DNA from: Fibrobacteres bacterium CG2_30_45_31
GTDB lineage: Bacteria > Fibrobacterota > Fibrobacteria > Fibrobacterales > Fibrobacteraceae
DNA: 6,960 bases
Assembly (NCBI GenBank): GCA_001873075.1
Contig: MNYL01000015.1
Coordinates: 1 to 6,960, forward strand
Direction of reading: 5' to 3'
Shown here: positions 1 to 5,255 of the stretch, one piece after another
Layout of the letters: each line of letters opens with the position of its first letter
Numbering within the stretch: position 1 is the first letter of the stretch
The notes under the pieces: generated by a model
Told to the model about the DNA's origin: nothing
Databases searched by the model: none
The model's input: the letters and a program-made list of their open reading frames with translations, nothing else
Translations under genes and position numbers: made by a program

Positions 1-67
1 AGGGACCCTTATCCAACGTGAGTGTATTGTTGGCAACAAAATGGAGATGCCCTTGATATTCATTCAT
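1..67 (-). CDS. 5' end of the gene following nuoD, product not identified (partial)
   Basis: Only the first 22 codons are inside the window, reading MNEYQGHLHF then VANNTLTLDKGP. The ATG at 67 overlaps the nuoD stop in an ATGA arrangement, the same junction as nuoC/nuoD, and a GGGAG Shine-Dalgarno (78-82) sits 10 bases upstream. A second ATG at 63 in another frame also stays open to the window edge, but its spacing to that site (14 bases) is poorer. Position suggests another complex I subunit, since E, F, G, H or I commonly follow nuoD. The visible residues match none of these well enough for me to name it. Translational coupling to nuoD is inferred from the overlap. Confidence 0.6.
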   Translation of the reverse strand, partial: MNEYQGHLHFVANNTLTLDKGP

Positions 68-1257
68 CGGTCAAGTTCTCCCGCAATAATATTGAGACTC
101 GAAAGGGTAGCCATGGAATCCGCAAGCAACACCCCTTCTACTAATTCATGAAACACGGCAAACTGGGTCAAACAAGGGGGACGCACCTTCACGCGCCATG
201 GTTTACCGGAACCATCGGACACGAGCGTAAAACCCAGTTCCCCGTTGGCCACTTCAGAACCCGAATAATATTCACCCGCAGGAACATGAATCCCTTCATA
301 CACGGTCTTAAAACGGCCGATCAAAGATTCCATATCCTGATAAGTATGCGCATGATCCGGCACTCGAATGCGCGGGTCATCTACGTTGATAGGCCCCGGT
401 TGGAGGCGTTTCAACGCCTGCTTGATAATCTTGCAGGACTCCTCCGCTTCCGCGAGGCGCACCATCAGGCGGTCAAAGACATCGCCCTCGCTACCCACGG
501 TCACATCCCAATCATAGGTTTCGTAATCAAAATAAGGTTCATCTTTGCGCAAATCGCTCGCCACCCCCGTAGCCCGGAGGCAAGGACCCGTCCAACCCCA
601 TTGTATGGCGCGTTCCGCGGATATTTTTCCCACACCTGTCGTACGGTCGAGGAATATGCGATTGCGATCAAAGCACGCATGAACATCATGAAGATTTTTA
701 TCTACTTGGCGACAAACGGCGAGAACGTCTTCTTCAAAGCCCGTATAAGTATCACGGTACAAACCACCGATACGACCATAAGAATTGGTCAACCGCGCGC
801 CCGTCAATTTTTCCCAAATCACCATGATCATTTCGCGGCTATCAAAAAGATAAAAGAAGCCTGTCGTGGAACCCAAGTCCTGAGCGGCCGCAGCGACGCA
901 GATAAAATGATCCGCAATACGAGAAAGTTCATTGATGATCACGCGAAGCACTTTGGCACGTTCCGGAAGATCAATGCCTAACATCTGTTCCACGGCACGG
1001 CAGTAGGCGAAGTTGTTCATAAGCGCAGAGCAGTAATTCAAGCGATCCGTGTACGGAATCACCTGCTGCCAAGTGCCTTGCTCCGCCATCTTTTCAAAAC
1101 CGCGGTGCAAGTAGCCAATTTCACCCACGCTGGCAACGATGTTTTCGCCATCCAAGGCGGTCATGTAACGCAAGCATCCGTGAGTCGCCCCATGCGAAGG
1201 GCCGACGTTCAAAGGCATCAAGCTTTGTTGTTCACCATTAGGAGCAAGGACTATCAT
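64..1257 (-). CDS. nuoD: NADH-quinone oxidoreductase subunit D (49 kDa subunit)
   Basis: NuoD forms, with NuoB, the cavity where quinone is reduced, at the junction of the peripheral and membrane arms of complex I on the cytoplasmic side. The 397-residue protein has the family's usual length. Near the N terminus is GPSHGATHG (residues 19-27), matching the quinone-site loop usually written GPxHPxxHG, with H22 and H26 kept but Gly where Pro is normal. PYTDRLNYCSA (68-78) contains Y75, aligned with the conserved quinone-site tyrosine. The end, LNIIAGELDR, is the standard NuoD C terminus, so the gene is intact at that end. The ATG at 1257 overlaps the nuoC stop by 4 bases, and a GGGAG site (1267-1271) lies 9 bases upstream. 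NuoC and NuoD are separate proteins here, not a NuoCD fusion. The family call is secure. Confidence 0.97.
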   Translation of the reverse strand: MIVLAPNGEQQSLMPLNVGPSHGATHGCLRYMTALDGENIVASVGEIGYLHRGFEKMAEQGTWQQVIPYTDRLNYCSALMNNFAYCRAVEQMLGIDLPERAKVLRVIINELSRIADHFICVAAAAQDLGSTTGFFYLFDSREMIMVIWEKLTGARLTNSYGRIGGLYRDTYTGFEEDVLAVCRQVDKNLHDVHACFDRNRIFLDRTTGVGKISAERAIQWGWTGPCLRATGVASDLRKDEPYFDYETYDWDVTVGSEGDVFDRLMVRLAEAEESCKIIKQALKRLQPGPINVDDPRIRVPDHAHTYQDMESLIGRFKTVYEGIHVPAGEYYSGSEVANGELGFTLVSDGSGKPWRVKVRPPCLTQFAVFHELVEGVLLADSMATLSSLNIIAGELDR

Positions 1258-1916
1258 TGTTTAATACTCCCAGTAAGATATTCTTCTGCATCGGGGACCA
1301 CTTCCTTGGAACGGGAAATAATCTTGTACCCTTTGGCTTCCAAGCGAGCTTCCAGTTCGGGAAGTAAAAAATCATTGGTGGAAAGCCATTGGCGTTTATG
1401 AGCGGGATAATCCTTGCGAAGAGGATGCCCTTGAAATTCGGCGTGATTCAACAGACGGCGGAGATCCGGATGGTTCTCAAAAACAATACCATACTGATCC
1501 CACACTTCGCGTTCCTGCCAATTTGCAATGGGGAACAAATCGGAAATGGTCGGCACTTTGCAGTCCGTTTCCGACACACGCACCTTGATGCGAATGCGAC
1601 GGCTCGGGTTATAAACGCTCTTGAGAGCATATTCCACAGCGAAACGCGGACCGGTGTAATCTTTAAAGCCTAAATAATCCACGCCGACGACATCGAGCAA
1701 CATATTCACTCGATACTCATGACCATCGCGCAAAAAGAGAACCACATTGCGCAACTGAGCACCATCGACAACCACGGTAAATCCCCATTGGTCATCCTCA
1801 TCGCGAACCGCTCCGAACCTCGATTCGAGGATGGGGAGAACCTTCTCCGCAAATTCCTGACGTGCTTCCGCAGTCGCCACAACAGGAGTCTCTACCCGAT
1901 TTTCACAATGACTCAT
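1254..1916 (-). CDS. nuoC: NADH-quinone oxidoreductase subunit C (30 kDa subunit)
   Basis: NuoC is a peripheral-arm subunit that packs against NuoD and NuoB and carries no cofactor. The 220-residue product contains the 30-kDa signature in its second half: WQEREVWDQYGIVFEN followed by HPDLRRLLNHAEFQGHPLRKDYP (about residues 133-171). The first 30 or so residues are polar and not obviously conserved. A strong AAGGAG site (1925-1930) lies 8 bases before the ATG, inside the 3' end of nuoB, and only two bases separate the nuoB stop from this start. The last codon is followed by a TGA that overlaps the nuoD ATG. Co-transcription and coupled translation with both neighbours are inferred from this packing. 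Nothing looks truncated. Confidence 0.97.
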   Translation of the reverse strand: MSHCENRVETPVVATAEARQEFAEKVLPILESRFGAVRDEDDQWGFTVVVDGAQLRNVVLFLRDGHEYRVNMLLDVVGVDYLGFKDYTGPRFAVEYALKSVYNPSRRIRIKVRVSETDCKVPTISDLFPIANWQEREVWDQYGIVFENHPDLRRLLNHAEFQGHPLRKDYPAHKRQWLSTNDFLLPELEARLEAKGYKIISRSKEVVPDAEEYLTGSIKQ

Positions 1917-1918
1917 AA

Positions 1919-2557
1919 TCAGGGCTCCTTCCAGAATGTTGCTTTTTTAATCATATCCCTTTTGAGACCCTCTGCCTTCCCTTTCAATTCATCCACTTTT
2001 GCATGGGAACAGGAGATCAGTTCTTCCTTGCATTCCGCCGTTTTCAATTGAATCGCTTCCAATTGATCCCTGACGCGTTCCGCGCGTTCTTTCATATAAG
2101 ATTCATCTGCAATCTTATTCTGCAAGTCAAACATGGCATCAAAGAAAGATTCCGGACGGGGAGGGCAACCGCCGATATACACATCCACGGGAATGATATG
2201 ATCGATGCCAGGCACCGTGCAATAACAATCGTAAAAGCCACCAGAACAGGCACAGGCACCCATGGAGATGACCCACTTGGGTTCTGCCATCTGCTCATAA
2301 ATTCTTTTCAGAATCGGAGCCTGCTTATAGGTGATCGTCCCTGAAACCACAAGGACATCGGACTGACGTGGCGTAAAACGCACGTATTCCGAACCCATGC
2401 GGGAAAGGTCATAACGAGATGATTCCGTGCTCATGAATTCAATGGCACAACACGCCGTTCCATAAGGAAACGGCCACAGAGAGTTCTTTCTTCCCCAATT
2501 GACCACAAAGTCAACAGTGGAAGTAAAAATGCCGGCTTCTTTCGCCTGGGTATCCAT
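1919..2557 (-). CDS. nuoB: NADH-quinone oxidoreductase subunit B (binds Fe-S cluster N2)
   Basis: NuoB (212 residues) carries the 4Fe-4S cluster N2, which passes electrons to quinone. The expected ligands are present: the tandem pair C36-C37 in YGTACCAIEF, C102 in SMGACACSGG and C131 in GGCPPRPE. The core from residue 15 to about 155 is typical. Three further cysteines, C104, C111 and C113, crowd the third-ligand region (GGFYDCYCTVPG). Beyond the core is a K/E-rich tail of about 55 residues, probably helical, ending in FWKEP. The ATG at 2557 has an AAGAGG site (2566-2571) at a good 8-base distance. It is the first gene of the visible operon. The usual nuoA is not found upstream. Confidence 0.97.
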   Translation of the reverse strand: MDTQAKEAGIFTSTVDFVVNWGRKNSLWPFPYGTACCAIEFMSTESSRYDLSRMGSEYVRFTPRQSDVLVVSGTITYKQAPILKRIYEQMAEPKWVISMGACACSGGFYDCYCTVPGIDHIIPVDVYIGGCPPRPESFFDAMFDLQNKIADESYMKERAERVRDQLEAIQLKTAECKEELISCSHAKVDELKGKAEGLKRDMIKKATFWKEP

Positions 2558-2750
2558 AGGATTTACCTCTTAAAATTCATCGCAAAAAGTAGCAAAGTAT
2601 TCCCTATTTTAAGAGAGAAAACGAAAAACAAAAGAGGCTTTGAGTAAAAAAAACGGCGCGAAGTCATCGGCACGACAAGAAGAGAAGAAAATATTTCCTT
2701 TATGTAATATTCACCCCTGAAATCATACATTATGGTCTTTTTTTGGAGAC

Positions 2751-2771
2751 GTTATAAATCCGTTTTATAAC
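2751..2771. repeat. Perfect 8-bp inverted repeat, 5-base loop
   Basis: The arms GTTATAAA (2751-2758) and TTTATAAC (2764-2771) are exactly complementary around TCCGT. It is an operator-like dyad or short hairpin. There is no T-run after it on the minus strand, so it does not look like an intrinsic terminator. Its left arm overlaps the next inverted repeat, so the two cannot form together. Confidence 0.55.
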
Positions 2772-2788
2772 AACTTCTCTCCGGATTT
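2756..2788. repeat. 7-bp inverted repeat AAATCCG/CGGATTT
   Basis: The arms at 2756-2762 and 2782-2788 enclose 19 bases. This stem competes with the 2751-2771 hairpin, sharing 2756-2758, and with the 2775-2810 stem, sharing 2782-2783. Seven bases alone could be chance in AT-rich DNA. The overlap with other stems is what makes it worth recording. Confidence 0.4.
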
Positions 2789-2824
2789 TATTGAAAACTC
2801 ACGGAGAGAAAAATCAACGGAGAG
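2775..2824. repeat. 9-bp inverted repeat TTCTCTCCG/CGGAGAGAA with a third partial copy
   Basis: TTCTCTCCG (2775-2783) is fully complementary to CGGAGAGAA (2802-2810) around 18 bases. ACGGAGAG occurs at 2801-2808 and again as a direct repeat at 2817-2824, so the left arm has two possible partners. This could be a repeated protein-binding half-site or an RNA that switches between two stems. Neither strand shows a terminator T-run directly after it. Confidence 0.5.
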
Positions 2825-2833
2825 TATTTCTTT

Positions 2834-2875
2834 CCTGAACAGGGATCACAGCACTATAGTAGAGATCCTTTCAGG
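2834..2875. repeat. Interrupted 11-bp inverted repeat just downstream of the small minus-strand gene
   Basis: CCTGAA (2834-2839) pairs with TTCAGG (2870-2875), and GGATC (2843-2847) pairs with GATCC (2864-2868). A small 3-by-1 internal loop lies between the two helices, and the hairpin loop is 16 bases containing the palindrome ACTATAGT. On the minus strand it begins 9 bases after the stop codon at 2885, so it may mark or protect the 3' end of that mRNA. It lacks a T-tract, so it is not a standard terminator. Confidence 0.5.
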
Positions 2876-2884
2876 AGGCGATTC

Positions 2885-3097
2885 CTACTCAGCGGGTAGA
2901 ATGATCTCAATATGATCCGTGCTCACATTAAGAAAGTGAGTGCGGAAGAGATCTTTTCCATCGCGGTCCGTTACCTTGACTTGAGTCACGGCAATAAACT
3001 CTTTGTTCTCGCGGATATAATCGGTCAAACGCTCATCGCGCATGGTATCGATCTCACCCGTGATAATAAATGTATTCGTCCATATTTTCACTAACAT
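2885..3097 (-). CDS. Small conserved-looking protein of unknown function (DUF6812-like)
   Basis: The 70-residue product has no signal peptide, membrane segment or cysteine. It begins MLVKIWTNTFIITGEIDTM, continues with an ERLTDYI segment (about 23-29), then FIAVTQVKV (35-43) and FLNVSTDHIEIILP (56-69). This alternating strand and turn pattern, 'IxGxI..ERLxDxI...FIAVTxxxV...FLNVxxDHI', resembles from memory small single-domain proteins of the DUF6812 type. I could not search to confirm it. A start at the internal ATG (3043), with GGTGAG 9 bases upstream, would remove the ITGEI strand, so I prefer 3097. The start at 3097 has no Shine-Dalgarno site, which fits the leaderless promoter described separately. 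The gene is divergent from the LOG gene. It may or may not be co-transcribed with nuoB downstream. Confidence 0.75.
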   Translation of the reverse strand: MLVKIWTNTFIITGEIDTMRDERLTDYIRENKEFIAVTQVKVTDRDGKDLFRTHFLNVSTDHIEIILPAE

Positions 3098-3103
3098 GGC
3101 TTA

Positions 3104-3131
3104 AATATAAGGATTTTTTAAGTCCTGTCAC
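3104..3131 (-). promoter_or_regulatory. Sigma70-type promoter GTGACA-16-TATATT, possibly leaderless
   Basis: On the minus strand, GTGACA (3126-3131, 5 of 6 to TTGACA) is followed by a 16-base spacer and TATATT (3104-3109, 5 of 6 to TATAAT). Only TAAGCC separates the -10 from the ATG at 3097, so transcription would begin at or next to the A of the start codon. The absence of a ribosome-binding site there is consistent with a leaderless mRNA. An alternative reading is that the true start is the ATG at 3043, with a 54-base leader. Confidence 0.5.
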
Positions 3132-3199
3132 GACAAAAAAGCATATTTTGTGGGAAAGTAAACGTGTTTTCTTTTGTTTTTCTGTAAATAAGGATTTTT
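3107..3199. repeat. 12-bp direct repeat ATAAGGATTTTT (3107-3118 and 3188-3199)
   Basis: The two identical copies are 81 bases apart in the divergent intergenic region. The second supplies the Shine-Dalgarno site of the LOG gene, and the first overlaps the -10 and spacer of the opposite promoter. It may be a shared regulator site, a small local duplication, or coincidence in AT-rich sequence. Confidence 0.35.
3190..3194 (+). promoter_or_regulatory. Shine-Dalgarno AAGGA that sets the LOG gene start
   Basis: AAGGA lies five bases before the ATG at 3200, which supports this start over any later Met. No convincing -10/-35 pair for the plus strand is visible between 3100 and 3190. Confidence 0.7.
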
Positions 3200-4027
3200 A
3201 TGCCACGTAAAACGCCAGAGCCTCTTTTAGCGCACCAGAATATTGTCTTTCTGGAAAGCGATGCCGGACGCCAAGTCCGTATTCTCTCCGAATTTCTCGC
3301 TCCCGATACGACTCTCGCCAAAGAAGATATTCGCAACACCATCGTTTTCTTCGGTTCCGCACGCACTCTCTCCACCTCAGAAATCAAAAAAAGACGCAAA
3401 AAAGCACAAGATCCCAAAGAGATTGAAAAGTTAGATCGTCTTTCCAAAGTCGCCAAATATTACGATGCCTGCCATGAACTATCAAAACGCCTCGGCAAAT
3501 GGGCCAATGCGCGTCGCGAAGGATATGCTATCTGCACGGGTGGTGGCCCAGGCATTATGGAAGCAGGGAATCGCGGGGCCTCCGATGTAGGCACACCCTC
3601 TATCGGGTTCAACATTAAACTGCCATTCGAGCAACACGCAAACCCCTACATCACGCCCGAGCTGAACATGCAATTCCGCTATTTCTTCATTCGCAAATTC
3701 TGGTTCCTATTCAGGGCTCAGGCTCTGATTGTCTTCCCTGGTGGTTTTGGAACTCTGGATGAAATGTTTGAGGCGTTAACCTTGATTCAAACGCATAAAC
3801 TCTATCAGGTGATGCCCGTAGTTCTTTTTGGAACTGAATACTGGCAAAAACTTATTAATTGGGACTTTTTGGCAGAAACAGGGATGATTGATAAAAATGA
3901 TATGAAAATCTTGCATTTTAGCGATTCTGTCGAAGATGCTTATAAATATATTACCTCGGAACTGGAGCGAGTCAAAAAGAAAACACCCTCTACAGGGGGA
4001 TTTCATGCGTTCAGTAGTTTGAAGTAA
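3200..4027 (+). CDS. LOG-family (TIGR00730) nucleotide 5'-monophosphate phosphoribohydrolase
   Basis: This is a soluble Rossmann-fold protein of 275 residues. Family hallmarks are FFGSAR (50-55), TGGGPGIMEAGNRGA (113-127) and FPGGFGTLDEMFEALTLIQT (179-198). The PGGxGTxxE segment is the phosphate-binding and catalytic motif of LOG proteins, here P180-E188 with E188 intact, together with R165 in YFFIRKFWF. Characterised members release the base from (cytokinin) nucleoside 5'-monophosphates. In bacteria like this the natural substrate is often unknown and may be AMP or another purine nucleotide. A basic linker (about 61-87, IKKRRKKAQ) follows the first strand, as in longer members. The 45 residues before FFGSAR are not diagnostic. 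It is first in a plus-strand block with the kinase gene 47 bases on. Whether they share a transcript is not visible. Confidence 0.92.
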   Translation: MPRKTPEPLLAHQNIVFLESDAGRQVRILSEFLAPDTTLAKEDIRNTIVFFGSARTLSTSEIKKRRKKAQDPKEIEKLDRLSKVAKYYDACHELSKRLGKWANARREGYAICTGGGPGIMEAGNRGASDVGTPSIGFNIKLPFEQHANPYITPELNMQFRYFFIRKFWFLFRAQALIVFPGGFGTLDEMFEALTLIQTHKLYQVMPVVLFGTEYWQKLINWDFLAETGMIDKNDMKILHFSDSVEDAYKYITSELERVKKKTPSTGGFHAFSSLK

Positions 4028-4047
4028 AAACAACCGGACTTGTCGCG

Positions 4048-4059
4048 AAGCCTAGGCTT
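4048..4059. promoter_or_regulatory. 12-bp perfect palindrome AAGCCTAGGCTT upstream of the kinase gene
   Basis: The palindrome lies in the 47-base gap between the LOG and kinase genes, 15 bases before the GTG start. It could be an operator for a dimeric regulator. It could also fold in RNA as a 4-bp stem with a CTAG loop next to the ribosome-binding region. No T-run follows, so it is not a terminator. Confidence 0.4.
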
Positions 4060-4074
4060 AATTACATTTGGCCC

Positions 4075-5184
4075 GTGATTCAAAATAAAATAGCAGAACT
4101 TCTTGATCGGTTTTCACGCCAGCTCGCCTTGCGTGAACATTATACCATTAATGAATATCAATGGTGGTTTGATCATAATCCAGTTTACCTCCACAGTGGT
4201 GCTGTTGAACAAATTGATCTTTTAGAACGTCTCAATATGGATGGCACCAATGATGTTTTCAGAGCAAAGCATTGGATTGCAAGAGGCGGTGATGCTTCCC
4301 ATTATGCAGAACGCGAAATCGTTGTAAAAATTTGCAAGTATTGGGTTCCTCCTGGAAAGAATCGTCTGCATCGTTTGAATATGATCACGAGTTCATTCCA
4401 AGATGAAATTCGCATTAACAACTTGATTCGAGCGACCAATATTGAAGGTGTGGTGCAAAGCTTCGGCGGAGGACTCGCCGGACGTTTGCCTTACCTTAAG
4501 ATGGAGTTTATTAAGGGTTGTTCTCTCGACAAGACGTTTAAACAGTCTATTGATGACGATGAAATGATTGTGCGAATTGCCCGCATTGCGTACCTTGCAA
4601 ATACCATCAGTCAACTCCACTATTATCAGGTGGTTCACAAGGATCTAAAGCCTAAGAACTTGATGTTCTGCCAAGATCCAGAACACCTTAACAATCATAA
4701 AATTTTGATTTGTGATTTTGGATATGCTCAAGCCAAGCTTCGAGAAAGCGTCACCGAATACGGTGGACAACTCACGCCTTGCTACAGTGCTCCCGAACAA
4801 GCGGTCATGGGAGAAAATCTCTCGAGTTCCGTAGATTACTTTAGCTTTGGTGTGATTATGCATGAATATCTCACAGGCAAGAATCCTTTCCCGGATGCCA
4901 TGAAGATTTTCATCGAAGATGACTATCACATCACAGAACGCTACTTGGAACACATCCGCACTGGCCGTGAAAATATTTTTGATAATCCGAGATTTCCAGA
5001 AATTCGTGAGTGGATTAATCAGCTTACCACATTTGATAGTTTCGAACGAATGCAGAAGAGCGAAAATTTGTTTAACATCGCTCACAAACTTCGCGAACAC
5101 GTCAATGCCTTGGGTTACCGTGATGTGAATACTGATTTTCTCTGGAATCAACTCCGAGAATACAAAGGCGAACATCAAGGTTAA
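4075..5184 (+). CDS. Eukaryotic-like Ser/Thr protein kinase, soluble, degenerate glycine-rich loop
   Basis: A Hanks-type kinase fold fills most of the 369 residues, with no membrane segment or sensor domain, so it is presumably cytoplasmic. Catalytic motifs in order are: VVK with K85 (ATP-anchoring lysine), E111 in FQDEIRI (probable helix C partner), HKDLKPKN (188-195, with D190, K192 and N195), DFG (214-216), APE (239-241) and D254 in VDYFSFG. R325 probably closes the C-lobe. The usual HRD arginine is Lys (K189). The glycine-rich loop LNMDGTNDVFRA (53-64) lacks all three standard glycines, so nucleotide binding may differ although the catalytic residues are intact. The first 45 residues are an uncharacterised N-terminal extension. 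The start is GTG at 4075 with no clear Shine-Dalgarno site. The next in-frame ATG (residue 55) would cut into the kinase domain. Its substrate is unknown. Confidence 0.9.
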   Translation: MIQNKIAELLDRFSRQLALREHYTINEYQWWFDHNPVYLHSGAVEQIDLLERLNMDGTNDVFRAKHWIARGGDASHYAEREIVVKICKYWVPPGKNRLHRLNMITSSFQDEIRINNLIRATNIEGVVQSFGGGLAGRLPYLKMEFIKGCSLDKTFKQSIDDDEMIVRIARIAYLANTISQLHYYQVVHKDLKPKNLMFCQDPEHLNNHKILICDFGYAQAKLRESVTEYGGQLTPCYSAPEQAVMGENLSSSVDYFSFGVIMHEYLTGKNPFPDAMKIFIEDDYHITERYLEHIRTGRENIFDNPRFPEIREWINQLTTFDSFERMQKSENLFNIAHKLREHVNALGYRDVNTDFLWNQLREYKGEHQG

Positions 5185-5207
5185 TTCCTAATTAGAATAT
5201 CCTTTTT
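5179..5207 (+). terminator. Weak intrinsic terminator candidate after the kinase gene
   Basis: GGTTAATTC (5179-5187) can pair imperfectly with GAATATCC (5195-5202) around a 7-base loop, and TTTTT (5203-5207) follows directly. The stem is AT-rich, with a bulge and a mismatch, and it includes the kinase stop codon. At best it would be leaky, and read-through into the next gene is plausible. Confidence 0.25.
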
Positions 5208-5221
5208 AAGCAACTTATCGA

Positions 5222-5237
5222 ATGAATAAGTATTCAT
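5222..5237. promoter_or_regulatory. 7-bp inverted repeat ATGAATA-AG-TATTCAT upstream of the rhomboid-like gene
   Basis: The arms 5222-5228 and 5231-5237 are exact with a 2-base centre. CG on each side (5219-5220, 5238-5239) could extend the dyad around one bulged A. The centre is 26 bases before the ATG at 5256. The short spacer suits a bound dimer better than an RNA hairpin, so I call it a possible operator. No confident promoter accompanies it. Confidence 0.4.
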
Positions 5238-5255
5238 CGAAAGTATATTCAGAGT

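Larger units (their letters stand above)
2558..2884. other. 327-base AT-rich gap upstream of nuoB, with no secure gene
   Basis: This stretch separates the 3' end of the small minus-strand gene from nuoB. It should hold the nuo promoter and leader, and any 3' end of the upstream gene. A TAAAAT (2606-2611, minus strand) could be a -10 element about 50 bases before nuoB, but no good -35 lies at the right distance, so I do not call a promoter. A 55-codon minus-strand open frame (2730 to 2563) ends five bases before nuoB. It has no Shine-Dalgarno site and is rich in Phe, Leu and Ser from T-runs, so it is probably chance. The half nearest 2885 holds several inverted repeats, listed separately. No tRNA or known riboswitch is recognised. 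Confidence 0.7.

Noticed and set aside
148..981. An 834-base open frame on the plus strand
   Set aside because: It is antisense to nuoD, whose protein sequence is clearly conserved. The plus-strand product has no recognisable domain or ribosome-binding site.
2563..2580. Five-codon leader peptide (MNFKR) before nuoB
   Set aside because: It has no ribosome-binding site of its own and no attenuator-like stem tied to it. It is simply the end of the 55-codon frame.
2853..2860. TATAGT as a -10 box on either strand
   Set aside because: It sits in a palindrome with no acceptable -35 at 16-18 bases on either strand.
2873..2905. Strong AGGAGG on the plus strand with an ATG at 2901
   Set aside because: The spacing is 22 bases and the frame stops after four codons. 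No plus-strand gene follows.
4645..5178. A 177-codon open frame on the minus strand
   Set aside because: It is antisense to the kinase catalytic region, where HKD, DFG and APE motifs prove the plus strand is the coding one.
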